Counted from the stretch's first letter, positions 25,948 to 35,518 are shown. The stretch is DNA of 64,000 nucleotides from Actibacterium pelagium (GCF_002285415.1 NZ_NSBU01000007.1:1388583-1452582); one strand, 5' to 3'. A program made the numbers and translations. The notes: generated from the sequence alone by a model not told the origin.

Positions 25948-26400
25948 GTGGCGACAGGTCTTCCCTCTTCGGTTTTGTTTTGCTGCGACCACAATGCCAT
26001 TCGGTCGCCGATGGCCGAAGGCATCATGAAGAAACTGTATGGCACAGAGTGCTATATCCAGTCTGCTGGCGTGACGAACGACCTTGAAATCGACGGGTTT
26101 GCCATCGCCGTTTGCAAGGAAATCGACGTCGAACTGTCCCGCCACCGCTCGCGTTCGTTCGAGGAAATGCAGGACTGGGGCGACGACCTATCGGGTTATG
26201 ATCTGGTGGTGGCCCTGTCTCCCGCCAGTCAGCGCGCCGCGCTAGAGCTGACACGCTATTTCCATCTCGAAGTCGAATATTGGCCGATCATGGACCCCAC
26301 CGGCTTTGGTGAAACACGCGAGGCCAAGCTGCAGGCGTACCGAAACACGCGCGACCAGATCAAGGAAAAGCTGATCGCCCGCTTCGGCCCGCCCGCATAG
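25948..26400 (+). CDS. Low-molecular-weight protein-tyrosine-phosphatase-like protein
   Basis: Protein of 150 residues with a GTG start. The phosphate loop is CCDHNAIRSPMAEG, a C-x5-R site (Cys then DHNAI then Arg) as in LMW phosphatases and arsenate reductases, and the late acid region is MDPTGFGE. The loop sequence differs from the usual CxGNICRS, so substrate use may differ. It is the last gene of the hisD transcript before the infA promoter. Confidence 0.82.
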   Translation: MATGLPSSVLFCCDHNAIRSPMAEGIMKKLYGTECYIQSAGVTNDLEIDGFAIAVCKEIDVELSRHRSRSFEEMQDWGDDLSGYDLVVALSPASQRAALELTRYFHLEVEYWPIMDPTGFGETREAKLQAYRNTRDQIKEKLIARFGPPA

Positions 26401-26466
26401 TCGTCCAAAACGCCGCGATATGCGCCATTTTGGCCGCGCATGGGCAGCATTTACCTGAATTAGACC

Positions 26467-26495
26467 TTGAAAAACCCTGTTTCGGGGCGCATTTA
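26467..26495 (+). promoter_or_regulatory. Probable promoter of infA
   Basis: TTGAAA, 17 bases, CATTTA in the 141-base gap ahead of infA. The -35 is good, the -10 moderate. Placement gives a leader of about 40 bases. Confidence 0.4.
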
Positions 26496-26541
26496 GGGGC
26501 AGCCCGCAAAGGGGCGAATGAAACGTATCACAGGAGTGACC

Positions 26542-26760
26542 ATGGCCAAGGAAGAAATGCTCGAATTCCCCGGCGTCGTAAAGGAACTCCTGCCGAATGC
26601 GACTTTCCGGGTCGAGCTTGAGAACGGCCATGAGATCATCGCACACACGGCAGGCAAGATGCGCAAGAACCGCATCCGCGTTCTGGCAGGCGACAAAGTG
26701 CAGGTCGAAATGACCCCCTACGATCTGACCAAGGGTCGGATCAACTATCGCTTTAAATAA
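26542..26760 (+). CDS. infA: Translation initiation factor IF-1
   Basis: Single S1/OB-fold protein of 72 residues that occupies the ribosomal A site during initiation. The sequence [19 protein letters not shown], the [19 protein letters not shown] core and the end RINYRFK are almost invariant. The ATG at 26542 follows CAGGAG; an upstream in-frame ATG at 26518 is not used in the family. Confidence 0.98.
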   Translation: MAKEEMLEFPGVVKELLPNATFRVELENGHEIIAHTAGKMRKNRIRVLAGDKVQVEMTPYDLTKGRINYRFK

Positions 26761-26771
26761 GCGCTGCTGAC

Positions 26772-27350
26772 ATGAAACTGATCCTCGGGTCAGGCAGTCC
26801 GCGCCGCAAGGAATTGTTGGCGCAAATTGGCGTTATGGCCGACGAGATCCGTCCACCCGAGATCGATGAAACCCCGCATAAGGGCGAACTGCCTCGCCCT
26901 TATTGCGCGCGCATGGCCATCGAAAAGGTTCAGGCCGTTCCGGCGGCGCCTGACGAACTGGTTCTATGCGCCGATACCACGGTCGCCTTGGGCCGCCGCA
27001 TTCTTGGCAAACCCGAAAACGAAAAAGAGGCCGCAGCGTTCCTGATGGCCCTTTCCGGCCGCCGCCACCGTGTCATCACCGCGGTCGCCCTCAAGTTGGG
27101 GGATCGACTGTGGGAGCGTGACGTGGTCACCGCGGTGAAAATGAAGTCACTGTCAGACGACGAGCTGAATACATACCTGCAGACCGAAGACTGGCGCGGC
27201 AAGGCCGGCGCCTATGGAATTCAAGGGGCGGCAGGGGCTTTCATACCTTGGATCAGCGGCTCTTTTACCGGGGTTGTCGGTCTACCCGTGGCGGAAACCG
27301 CAAACCTGCTGCGCGCTGCCGGATACCCGCTTGGAAAGGATGCCTCATGA
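26772..27350 (+). CDS. maf: Maf-family nucleoside triphosphate pyrophosphatase
   Basis: Enzyme of 192 residues that hydrolyses non-canonical or excess nucleoside triphosphates. Motifs [12 protein letters not shown] at the start, [16 protein letters not shown] near residue 60, and [11 protein letters not shown] with SFTGVVGLP near the end are diagnostic. It starts 11 bases after infA and overlaps the RNase gene by ATGA, forming one unit infA-maf-rng-yacG. Confidence 0.95.
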   Translation: MKLILGSGSPRRKELLAQIGVMADEIRPPEIDETPHKGELPRPYCARMAIEKVQAVPAAPDELVLCADTTVALGRRILGKPENEKEAAAFLMALSGRRHRVITAVALKLGDRLWERDVVTAVKMKSLSDDELNTYLQTEDWRGKAGAYGIQGAAGAFIPWISGSFTGVVGLPVAETANLLRAAGYPLGKDAS

Positions 27351-28381
27351 AGGGTCGTATCGTCATTCTGGACCAGTTGGGCGGCCATCCCGCTGCCGCC
27401 TTGATGGAAGACGGCGTTTTGCAAGACCTTCTGGTCGACAGCAATGAGGTCGCCCCGGGCGCGATTTTCCGCGCCACCGTTGATCGTCAGATCAAAGGCC
27501 AAGGCGGCGTGTTCCTGAAACTGCCCGACGGGCGCGCGTTCTTGCGCCAATCCAAAGGTCTGGCCCCAGGTCAAACGCTGCTGGTACAGGTGACTGGCTA
27601 CGCAGAACCGGGCAAGGCAACACCTGTTACCACACGCCTTCTGTTCAAAAGCCGCTACGCGATCATTACCCCCGGCGCGCCCGGTCAAAACATCTCGCGG
27701 TCAATCCGCGACGACGACCTGCGTGATGAACTGACCGTCATTGCCCACGAACAAATGGAAGGCGCAGATGAAAATCTGGGCCTCATCCTGCGCTCTGCCT
27801 GCGCGAATGCCCCAGCAGATGAGATCGCCGAAGACATCGCAAATATGCGTGGTCTGGCCGAGGATATCCTACCAGAGACCGCCGGCGCCCCTGAGTGCCT
27901 TCTGGACGCGCCAGACGCCCATATGGCCGCCTGGCGCGACTGGTCTGACGGCAAGGTGGACGAAATCATCGACACCGAAGGCAGCTTTGAAGATCTAGGC
28001 GTGCTGGACGCGGCCAATGAACTGTATTGGGGCACTCCTCTGGCCGGTGGCGGCAGCCTGTTCGTCGAACCGACCCGGGCGCTTGTCGCGGCAGACGTGA
28101 ACACAGGGACCGACACATCGCCGGCAGCCGGGCTAAAGGCAAACATGGCCGCCGCGCGTGATTTGCCACGCATCCTGCGCGCTCGGGGACTTGGTGGACA
28201 GATCGTCGTCGACTTCGCGCCGATGCCCAAGAAAGATCGTCGCCAGTTGGAGCAAACGCTCAAAGCGGCTTTCCGCGCCGATCCCGTCGACACGATTCTC
28301 TCGGGCTGGACCAACCTTGGAAACTTCGAGCTGCAACGCAAACGCGAACGCCGCCCCCTGCCCCAAGGACTGTTTGAATGA
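27347..28381 (+). CDS. rng: Short ribonuclease E/G family protein
   Basis: Protein of 344 residues, shorter than E. coli RNase G (about 490). An S1-like N-terminal part and the catalytic region with AADVNTGTD and [12 protein letters not shown] are visible; the two Asp residues are the metal ligands in the family. The zinc-link CPxCxG motif is absent. Its place in the maf-rng-yacG operon is standard in Rhodobacterales. The start at 27347 is the ATGA overlap with maf. Confidence 0.88.
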   Translation: MKGRIVILDQLGGHPAAALMEDGVLQDLLVDSNEVAPGAIFRATVDRQIKGQGGVFLKLPDGRAFLRQSKGLAPGQTLLVQVTGYAEPGKATPVTTRLLFKSRYAIITPGAPGQNISRSIRDDDLRDELTVIAHEQMEGADENLGLILRSACANAPADEIAEDIANMRGLAEDILPETAGAPECLLDAPDAHMAAWRDWSDGKVDEIIDTEGSFEDLGVLDAANELYWGTPLAGGGSLFVEPTRALVAADVNTGTDTSPAAGLKANMAAARDLPRILRARGLGGQIVVDFAPMPKKDRRQLEQTLKAAFRADPVDTILSGWTNLGNFELQRKRERRPLPQGLFE

Positions 28382-28560
28382 GCTGTCCTATCTGCAACGA
28401 AAAGACCGTCCAGAAGTACCGCCCGTTCTGTTCGAAACGCTGCGCAGACATTGATCTGGGCCGCTGGATCAAGGGCGACTACGCGATCCCGGCAGACGAT
28501 CCCGAGAGCTTGGAAGAGGCTGCTTCAAAGCTCCAATCAAATCCTCCGATAAGACACTGA
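28378..28560 (+). CDS. yacG: YacG, zinc-binding DNA gyrase inhibitor
   Basis: Zinc protein of 60 residues. Four Cys ligands are visible in CPIC and [14 protein letters not shown], the full family signature; E. coli YacG binds GyrB and blocks gyrase. It is coupled to rng by an ATGA overlap and ends the operon. Confidence 0.93.
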   Translation: MSCPICNEKTVQKYRPFCSKRCADIDLGRWIKGDYAIPADDPESLEEAASKLQSNPPIRH

Positions 28561-28579
28561 ATTTTTCTCAAAATGTCTC

Positions 28580-28608
28580 TGGACACTGCCCAGCGCTAAG
28601 TCTAGAAC
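28580..28608 (+). promoter_or_regulatory. Promoter of tRNA-Phe
   Basis: TGGACA, 17 bases, TAGAAC, ending 31 bases before the tRNA. Spacing is optimal and both hexamers are good. Confidence 0.5.
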
Positions 28609-28639
28609 ACCGCAACCCAAGCGCAACGCGCTTTCCCGT

Positions 28640-28714
28640 GCCCGGGTAGCTCAGGGGTAGAGCAGTGGATTGAAAATCCTCGTGTCGGTGGTTCGATTCC
28701 GCCCCCGGGCACCA
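28640..28714 (+). tRNA. tRNA-Phe (anticodon GAA)
   Basis: Cloverleaf of 75 bases including encoded CCA: acceptor GCCCGGG/CCCGGGC, D-stem GCTC/GAGC, anticodon loop TTGAAAA (anticodon GAA), T-arm GGTGG-TTCGATT-CCGCC, discriminator A. The anticodon stem GTGGA/TCCTC contains one T-T mismatch. Confidence 0.97.
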
Positions 28715-28934
28715 TTCCTTACTAAAATAGAGACGACGAATTCACGCTTAGTAGCTTAAGCAGAATTCTGAATTCACAACTGTTCAATTTAGGCAAAATC
28801 CCTGTATTTCCGCTTGTTCAAAGCGATCAAACGGATGCCTGCAATTGGTTGGAGAAGCTTCGGCTCATACAGAACAAATAGCGTCAGCAGCGACACCAGT
28901 AGGCCGCTGCTGAGATTCGTTTTGCCAGTGCTAA

Positions 28935-31127
28935 CTAGGCCTCAAGTTCAGTTTTTTTGACCAAAGGGCGATCATTGTTATTGGTCTTTGACTTGGTGTG
29001 AATGATCACGAAAACCACCAAAACGGCGCCCGCAATATTTGCCATCAGATTGACCGGCCAGAATGCCAATGCTCCGCCCACAACTAGGGCAATCACATCA
29101 AGAACGCCAAGTGGTCCTTCACTGTACATTTTGATCAGCGCATTGGTGGCATAGATGCCGAACAATCCAAAGAACCCAACCTGCGCCACTTCTAGGAAAT
29201 CACCCGAGATCAACGGGGTATAGGCGAACATTAACGGAACGATGTACAAGCCCTTGGCGATCTTCCAGCTTTCAAAGCCGGTTGCCATGGGGCGGGATCC
29301 GGCAATGCCTGCGGCTGTGAAGGACGCAAGGCAGACCGGTGGGGTCACGTTGCTGTCTTGGCTGAGCCAGAAGATGATCAGATGTGCGATCAGCAGGTAG
29401 GTCGTGGCGACCGTTGGGTCGACCAGCACGGGCCGGATGGTCACGGCAATTTCGAAAGGGATAGCCTTGATCAAGTCCCAAGCCTCTGGCCGCGTCATAC
29501 CTTCGGCAATTTTTGCCACGTTCGGGTGATCCACCAAGAAAAAGAGCGCGGATTTTGCCGGGTCCGCAATGCCGGCAACCAATTGGTCGACAATCAAAGT
29601 GTCCGACATGATCCCGGCCAGCGCAGGCGCGGTCAGAATGGCCAGAATAATGTAAGCCGCCGTCACTGGCAGGCCCATGCCCAGCACCAGTGACACCAGC
29701 CCGATCAGCACAATTGCCAAGACCATCGAACCCTGCGACCACTGCGCAATCATCAAAGAGAACCCGTTACCCACACCGCTGGTGACGATGGCGTTGTTCA
29801 TGATACCGATGGTGACCAGCAGAACAGCGGTCATGATCGAAGACCGGATACCCGTGCTAAACGCCTCTGCAATTCTAATCGGGCCCATCGAGACGGGTTT
29901 GAACATCCCTTCGGGCATGATTTTGGTCAGAAGGGTCGTGGCCCAAGAGGTCAAGACCAACGCGACAATCGCCCAACACGCCGCAAATGCAGGGGTTACA
30001 CCGGACAAGAGCATCCAGATCATCACAGTCAGCGGGATCACGAAGACCAGACCGCCCGACAGCAGCTTGCCCTTGTCGACGGTCATGTCGATTTCGGAGC
30101 CGGCATCGTATTTGACGGCTTCGATCCGAACGATGAAGGCGACCGAGAGGAAATAAAGGATCGCAGGTACGATCGAGACGGTGACGATCGTGGCGTAGGG
30201 GATTGAGGTGTAGCTTGCCATGACAAAGGCCCCTGCCCCCATGATCGGCGGCATCAACTGCCCTCCGGTCGAGGCGGCGGCCTCCACCCCCGCGGCGAAC
30301 TGCGGGCGGAAGCCGTTGGCCTTCATCAACGGGATGGTGATGACACCGGTCGAGGCCGTGTTGGCGATGGCAGAGCCAGAGATCGTGCCAGTCAGGGCCG
30401 AGGACAGGATTGCAACAAATGCCGCACCGCCCTTGATACGCCCTGCAACGACCTTGGCCAGTTCGATGACAAAATTGCTGGCTCCGGATACGACCAAGAA
30501 CCCGCCGAAGATCATGAACAAGGTGATGTTGGTGGACGAAATGCTGGCCAGAATGCCGAACAGACCTTCGTCATTGTAAAGCGTGCGGAACATCACGTCG
30601 TTCAGCGGCAGACTGGCTGCCCTGAAGACACCCGGCAAATAGCCACCAAGGAAAAGGATATAAGACAGCGCCAAAACCACCAGAATGGGGATGACCCAGC
30701 CAGATACCCGACGCGAAAGATCAATACAGGCAAAGACAAGGATAAAACCTGCAGCCCAGTCAACAATGGTCAGCTGCCAACCCTGCCCGGTTACGGCCAA
30801 CGAGCGGTCATAGACCGAGTTCTCGGCACCAGCGACCCAAAGCGCGGCGGCCGCAACGATAATTCCGTAGGAAAGATCGAAAATCCAAGCGCCCTTGCTT
30901 TCCGCGCGAGCGCCGAAGGGGCTGTACATGACCGAGGCCAGAAAGGCGAAACCTGCGAAATGGATCGCGTTCTGCCAGCGGCCGGGCTCGATCAGGGCAA
31001 CGTTCGTTACGACGTGCCAGATGCCAAACGCCACGGTCAGGGCAATCAATAGGAACGATCTTGTATTCTTGTTGTTTATGTTCAGCACGTCGTCGCGGCT
31101 GTACTCTTCAGAAGCGTCCATCTTCAT
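28935..31127 (-). CDS. TRAP transporter permease, fused small and large subunits (4TM/12TM)
   Basis: Membrane protein of 730 residues. The N-terminal four-segment part (about 25-170) corresponds to DctQ and the rest to DctM, with the GLVSLVLGMGLPVTAAYIILAI motif split across a large-subunit helix and GGQLMPPIMGAGAFVMA near 290. Such fused permeases work with TAXI-type binding proteins, and a TAXI gene lies just upstream in the same direction. Transport is driven by an ion gradient, probably sodium. Substrate is unknown; the two-component pair upstream suggests an organic acid. Confidence 0.93.
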   Translation of the reverse strand: MKMDASEEYSRDDVLNINNKNTRSFLLIALTVAFGIWHVVTNVALIEPGRWQNAIHFAGFAFLASVMYSPFGARAESKGAWIFDLSYGIIVAAAALWVAGAENSVYDRSLAVTGQGWQLTIVDWAAGFILVFACIDLSRRVSGWVIPILVVLALSYILFLGGYLPGVFRAASLPLNDVMFRTLYNDEGLFGILASISSTNITLFMIFGGFLVVSGASNFVIELAKVVAGRIKGGAAFVAILSSALTGTISGSAIANTASTGVITIPLMKANGFRPQFAAGVEAAASTGGQLMPPIMGAGAFVMASYTSIPYATIVTVSIVPAILYFLSVAFIVRIEAVKYDAGSEIDMTVDKGKLLSGGLVFVIPLTVMIWMLLSGVTPAFAACWAIVALVLTSWATTLLTKIMPEGMFKPVSMGPIRIAEAFSTGIRSSIMTAVLLVTIGIMNNAIVTSGVGNGFSLMIAQWSQGSMVLAIVLIGLVSLVLGMGLPVTAAYIILAILTAPALAGIMSDTLIVDQLVAGIADPAKSALFFLVDHPNVAKIAEGMTRPEAWDLIKAIPFEIAVTIRPVLVDPTVATTYLLIAHLIIFWLSQDSNVTPPVCLASFTAAGIAGSRPMATGFESWKIAKGLYIVPLMFAYTPLISGDFLEVAQVGFFGLFGIYATNALIKMYSEGPLGVLDVIALVVGGALAFWPVNLMANIAGAVLVVFVIIHTKSKTNNNDRPLVKKTELEA

Positions 31128-31143
31128 CCCCCTCCCATAGTCT

Positions 31144-31171
31144 AGGGGCGGCGCTATTTCGCGCCGCCCCT
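31144..31171 (-). other. Hairpin between TAXI and TRAP permease genes
   Basis: A perfect 11-bp stem (AGGGGCGGCGC with its complement) and 6-base loop lie in the 54-base gap between binding-protein stop and permease start. On the minus (coding) strand no T-run follows, so it more likely protects the upstream mRNA from exonucleases, giving more binding protein than permease. The T-run is on the plus strand. Confidence 0.6.
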
Positions 31172-31181
31172 TTATTTTTGA

Positions 31182-32177
31182 TTAGTTCTTCAGGTGATCA
31201 GGGATCGTCAGGCCAACTTCTTCATAGTAGCGCTGCGCACCGGGGTGCAGCGGTACCGGCAGGCCTGCCATGGATTTCTCGATCGCCATAGCTTTGGTGG
31301 CCGGGTGGATCGCCTGCAGGAACGGCAGGTTTTCGTACATGGTTTTGGTCAGCAGGTAGACGTGCTCTTCGTCAACGCTGTCATTCACAGCCAGGAAGTT
31401 CGGCTGCGCAATGGTGTTGATGTCTTTGTCCTGACCCGGGTAGGTGCCAGCAGCGATGGTGTAAGGCACCCAAAGGTTCCGGCCGCCGTCCATGGCTGCC
31501 AGTTGGTCAGCGGTTACGTCCAGTACGGTAAACTTGCCTTGGTTGGCTGCCATCAGCTTGGTGATCGCACCGGTGGGCGGGCCAGAGGGGATGCCAGCTG
31601 CCATCGCCTGACCGTTTGCCAAAGCGTCTGCGGTCGGGCCATAGCCTGCGTAAACAAGTTCAAAGTCCGCGTCGATGTCGATGCCAAGGCCAGACAGCAG
31701 AACACGGTTCGAGCCAATGGTGCCAGAGTTCTGGCTACCCATACCGGCCGACATGCCTTTCAGCGCGACAAGGTCTTCAACGGTGCCAGAGGCGGCCTTT
31801 TCGGTCGGAACGACAAACTGCTCAACGTTCTGCCATAGCATGGAGACCGAACGGATGTTCGGCTGAGGCTCGGTTACCGGGCCAGTGCCGGTCGCGGCGT
31901 AAGAACCGAACAGACCCTGCAGAATTGCGAAATCCGCGGTGCCCGCACCCAGTGCCTGAACGTTCGCGCCCGAACCTGCTGAGTTAACAGCGGTCAGAGA
32001 GAAGCCTTGCTTTGGCAGCAGTTTGACCTTCGACAAAGTCGAGATCGCCGTGCCAACCGGGTGATAGGTGCCACCGGTCGAAGCTGTGTTCAGGACATAG
32101 TCCTTGTTTTCGGCGTGCGCCAGGTTCGCGGTCACAGCAAGTGCCGCGCCCATTGTGAGCGCTTTGAAAAGTTTCAT
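31182..32177 (-). CDS. TAXI-family TRAP solute-binding protein
   Basis: Periplasmic protein of 331 residues with a signal peptide (about 1-22, ending NLAHA). The family N-terminal pattern YVLNTASTGGTYHPVGTA and the GMSAGMGSQNSGT segment are clear. It captures substrate for the fused permease encoded directly downstream. GGGAGGAAA precedes the ATG. Expression is probably controlled by the kinase-regulator pair encoded upstream on the same strand. Confidence 0.93.
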   Translation of the reverse strand: MKLFKALTMGAALAVTANLAHAENKDYVLNTASTGGTYHPVGTAISTLSKVKLLPKQGFSLTAVNSAGSGANVQALGAGTADFAILQGLFGSYAATGTGPVTEPQPNIRSVSMLWQNVEQFVVPTEKAASGTVEDLVALKGMSAGMGSQNSGTIGSNRVLLSGLGIDIDADFELVYAGYGPTADALANGQAMAAGIPSGPPTGAITKLMAANQGKFTVLDVTADQLAAMDGGRNLWVPYTIAAGTYPGQDKDINTIAQPNFLAVNDSVDEEHVYLLTKTMYENLPFLQAIHPATKAMAIEKSMAGLPVPLHPGAQRYYEEVGLTIPDHLKN

Positions 32178-32272
32178 TGGTTTCCTCCCATGTGAATCGC
32201 CAATTGGTGATGCGAAGAGGATAAAAATGTCGGCTACTTGCGGATAGGAAAAAAAGCGCAGTGCCTGAAAAA

Positions 32273-32298
32273 ACGCCCTGCGGAAACCCGCAGGGCGT
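32273..32298 (-). terminator. Terminator after the response-regulator gene
   Basis: An 11-bp stem (ACGCCCTGCGG with its complement), 4-base loop and TTTTTT on the minus strand, ten bases after the regulator stop. It separates the two-component transcript from the TAXI-TRAP transcript. Confidence 0.85.
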
Positions 32299-32307
32299 GA
32301 AAATAGC

Positions 32308-33648
32308 CTATTCCGCGGCTAAAAGGCCCGACTTATCAATGCCAAGTTTCACGATCTTCTCGTTCAAAGTACGGCGACCGATTCCCAATTGGGCTGCTGC
32401 ATCGTCCATCCGGCCTTCCTGCGCCATGATCGCCTGACTGATAATCTGCCTTTCAAAGGCCGCCACAGCCTCGCGAAGGGTCTGCGGAACACTGGGCCCA
32501 TCATCTTCACCCTGAATGGCACGCTGGACCGAACTGCCACCACGTTTCGAGGCCAGCACAAAACGCTCGGCCACGCTTTGCAGCTCGCGTACGTTGCCCG
32601 GCCAGTCATGGGACAGCAACGCCTTATAGTCGCTGTTCGACAGTTCGGGCACGGGCACGTCATAGACCGACGACAGACGTTGCAAGTAGTGGCGGAAGAC
32701 GAGCAAGGTGTCTTCACCCCGATCAACAAGGCTTGGCAGGTCAATCACCAGCGTATTCAGCCGGAAAACAAGGTCCTGCCGCATCCGCCCTTCAGCCACG
32801 GCAGCTTGCGGGTCTTCGGAAGCCGCGCTTATTATTCGCACATCGACCTCAACCGGGGTGTCTGCCCCTAAAGGTTCGCACAGTTTGGTTTCGATCACGC
32901 GCAGGAACTTTGACTGGGTCTCAACCGGCATCGAGGTCAATTCGTCCAGAAACAAGGTCCCGCCGTTTGCCCGCTGCATAAACCCACTTGGGCGGTCGGT
33001 AGAACCGAAGACGGTTTCCTCGAACCGATCGGGTGGGATCACAGCGCAATTGACAGCCACAAAGGGTGCCCCCGGCCCTTTTCCCAGATCATGCAAAGCG
33101 CGGGCAACCAGTTCTTTACCGGTACCGGTGCCACCGGTCACCAGAACGTTTGCGGGGCTTTCGGCGAAGTCATGAATCTTTTGTCGGATGGCCACGATAC
33201 CCGGGCTGTCACCGATCAAAATCTGCTCCAGATCCGTCAGCGACGAGAGGCGTTTTTCCAGCCTGCTGGTGCTGTCCATCAGCCGCTTCAGTCGGGTCGC
33301 GTTGCCCACAAGGGTCAGCAACCTACGGGGATCAAAGGGCTTTTCCAGAAAGTTATAGGCCCCGTTCTGAATGGCCTCGACTGCCATGGGAATGTCGCCG
33401 TGGGCTGAAAACAAAACGATGGGAACCGACGACAACTCTGCCGCTTTACGTTGGAATTCCAACCCGTCCATGCCCGGCATTTGAACGTCGGACAGCACGA
33501 CATCCACTGTACCTTCGCGCAGCAATTTCAGCGCCTCGTTGCCCTCGCCCGCACAAGTAACCCCGTAGCCCGCCTTGCCAAGCAGGTGCGACAGAGACAC
33601 TCGCATCTCGCGGTCATCGTCAACGACCAGCACGTCCCCTTTGTTCAT
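32308..33648 (-). CDS. DctD-like NtrC-family response regulator lacking GAFTGA
   Basis: Protein of 446 residues: a receiver with phosphoacceptor Asp54 (LSDVQMPG), an AAA+ domain with Walker A GGTGTGKE at 172-179 and Walker B TLFLDE at 231-236, and a Fis-type helix-turn-helix near 424-440 (AAAQLGIGRRTLNEK). Between FEETVFG and GFMQRANGG only six residues are present, so the GAFTGA loop that contacts sigma-54 is deleted. The protein may therefore work with sigma-70, as R. capsulatus NtrC does. It overlaps the kinase gene by four bases and is its cognate partner by position. Confidence 0.9.
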   Translation of the reverse strand: MNKGDVLVVDDDREMRVSLSHLLGKAGYGVTCAGEGNEALKLLREGTVDVVLSDVQMPGMDGLEFQRKAAELSSVPIVLFSAHGDIPMAVEAIQNGAYNFLEKPFDPRRLLTLVGNATRLKRLMDSTSRLEKRLSSLTDLEQILIGDSPGIVAIRQKIHDFAESPANVLVTGGTGTGKELVARALHDLGKGPGAPFVAVNCAVIPPDRFEETVFGSTDRPSGFMQRANGGTLFLDELTSMPVETQSKFLRVIETKLCEPLGADTPVEVDVRIISAASEDPQAAVAEGRMRQDLVFRLNTLVIDLPSLVDRGEDTLLVFRHYLQRLSSVYDVPVPELSNSDYKALLSHDWPGNVRELQSVAERFVLASKRGGSSVQRAIQGEDDGPSVPQTLREAVAAFERQIISQAIMAQEGRMDDAAAQLGIGRRTLNEKIVKLGIDKSGLLAAE

Positions 33649-35390
33649 GAAAGACCCTTTCTTGCTGCGGGCAGTGAAATCGTAAAGCGCGCGCCGCCAC
33701 CTGCGCAGTCTTGGGCGGAAAGGGTTCCGCCATGGGCGCGGATGATCTCGGCCGTAATTGCCAGCCCCAGCCCCATGCCGACACCCGAGGACTTGGTGCT
33801 GAAGAACGGCTCTTGCAGCTGTTCCAAAGTCATTCCGTTCAGTCCGGAACCACTGTCCGTGACATGAATCAGAACGTTGTCACCTTGTTTGTCACAGTTC
33901 AAAACAATCGAATTCGCACCGGTCCCAGACGAGGCATGCATGGCATTGCGCAACAGGTTCACCATCGCCTGTTCCAGTTGGAACTGGTCTGCTTCAACCA
34001 CGCAAGGTGTTTCTGATGGCGTCCAACTGACTGTCATGTGGGCCGCATCCAGATCATGCTGAAGCAGCGCAAGCGTGCCTTTGAAGACCGTTTTCATGTC
34101 GATCGGGCGTTTCTCATCCCGATTTCCTTGCGAGAAAAAGCGCAGTTGCTTGGTGATGGCTTCCATGCGTTCGATCAGGCGCTTGAAGTTGTACAGCGTT
34201 TCCGGCGAGGTGATTTCATTGCCGATTTCAGCCGCCAGCAGATGGTTTTTCAGCGCCGATATCGGCTGGCCCAACTCATGCGTGACCGACGCCGCCAATT
34301 GCCCAAGTGCCGCCAATTTCGAGGTGCGCTCAAGTTCGTCCTTGGCCTCCAACAGGCGTTGGTTGGCTGCGGCCAGTTCTTCCCCGCGCCGTTGTGACAC
34401 CAGAAATGCCGCAGCGATCCGTTGAGACCGCAGGAAAGCCGCAAAACCGATCAGCACCGCAATCAAAGAGCCCAAAAGCACTGTCGCACCAAGGGTTTGC
34501 CGCTGGATCATGGCTTCGGGTGTCAGATAATGGACCGTCCAGTCCAAGAACTCTGTCTGACCGGCAGTTCGAAGGAACGACTGCCCATCCAGATTGATAC
34601 GACTGTCGCCGGACGCCTCCCAAGTCAGGCTCTCCAACGGTTCCGTTCCGAATTGGCGGCTGTTCACGATTTCTGTTTTACGGCTGTCATCCAGTGGGGA
34701 AATAGTTCGAAACAGCCAATCGGGGTTTGATGACAGCAACACGACACCGTCCGAATTCGTGGCAAGAACGTACTCTCCGCGCTCTTCCCAGGAAAACTGC
34801 AACTCACTGATGTCCAGCTTGATGGCAACCACCCCGACCAAACCACCAGATACTGATCGCAGTGGTTCAGCAACAAAATACCCGGGCCGACCCGTAGTTG
34901 CCCCAATCGCAAAGTAGTCGCTGCGTTCACCTGCAACGGCCCTCTGGAAATACGGGCGGAACCCATAGTTGTTGCCAAGGAAACTGTCGGGACTGTCAAA
35001 GTTCGAGGCCGCGAAAACCTGCCCGTCCAACGTCATGACATAGATCGCCTCCAGCCGGGAGGCGTCGGCGAATTTCTTCAGTGTTTCGTTTAGGCCGCGC
35101 TCTTCTCCGCGGGCGACCTGCTCGGCCAGTAAGGGGTTCTGAGACAAAACAAAGGGTAAGTGCTGATGCTGCTTGATCGCCTCGTTCAGCGATCGCAAGT
35201 ACAGGCTGTGCTGGCTTTGGGCCACCGAGACCGCCTGATTTTCAAACAGGCGCAGAGCACCGAAATAGGTCGCGACCGTTGTCAGAATAACGGTGACCAA
35301 AAGCACCACGACAATGCCCGGCCGGATACGATCCGGGACGTCGATCTCGGGTGTCTGCAAGTCTTTGGTGATGGCCGGGTCAAGCTTCAT
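33645..35390 (-). CDS. DctB-like sensor histidine kinase
   Basis: Membrane kinase of 581 residues: one membrane helix near 25-46, a periplasmic sensor domain (about 47-295, with the GLVGVVAIKLDISEL end typical of double-Cache sensors), a second helix near 299-320, a coiled coil, then the kinase core. The phosphorylated His is H371 in SVTHELGQP; the N-box is QAMVNLLRNAMHAS and the G-box DSGSGLNG. DctB homologues sense C4-dicarboxylates. The ligand here is unknown, and the gene is operonic with the regulator. Confidence 0.92.
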   Translation of the reverse strand: MKLDPAITKDLQTPEIDVPDRIRPGIVVVLLVTVILTTVATYFGALRLFENQAVSVAQSQHSLYLRSLNEAIKQHQHLPFVLSQNPLLAEQVARGEERGLNETLKKFADASRLEAIYVMTLDGQVFAASNFDSPDSFLGNNYGFRPYFQRAVAGERSDYFAIGATTGRPGYFVAEPLRSVSGGLVGVVAIKLDISELQFSWEERGEYVLATNSDGVVLLSSNPDWLFRTISPLDDSRKTEIVNSRQFGTEPLESLTWEASGDSRINLDGQSFLRTAGQTEFLDWTVHYLTPEAMIQRQTLGATVLLGSLIAVLIGFAAFLRSQRIAAAFLVSQRRGEELAAANQRLLEAKDELERTSKLAALGQLAASVTHELGQPISALKNHLLAAEIGNEITSPETLYNFKRLIERMEAITKQLRFFSQGNRDEKRPIDMKTVFKGTLALLQHDLDAAHMTVSWTPSETPCVVEADQFQLEQAMVNLLRNAMHASSGTGANSIVLNCDKQGDNVLIHVTDSGSGLNGMTLEQLQEPFFSTKSSGVGMGLGLAITAEIIRAHGGTLSAQDCAGGGARFTISLPAARKGLS

Positions 35391-35518
35391 GTTCCAAGCC
35401 TCTCAAAGAAAAGCCTGCACTGCAATCGTCTCGGCCATAACACAGAAGCGTGCCCTGCGGATTTCCGCAGAATAAATGATCGACTTCCTAACAAATCGGC
35501 ACGGCCTGCTTCTGCTGC

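Noticed and set aside
28640-28934. tRNA-Phe as an integration site for an island
   Set aside because: No duplicated tRNA 3' end, integrase or phage gene is in the window.
32251-32265. Sigma-54 promoter upstream of the TAXI gene (GGCAC then TTTTT on the minus strand)
   Set aside because: The -12 GC is missing, and the regulator lacks the GAFTGA loop needed for sigma-54.
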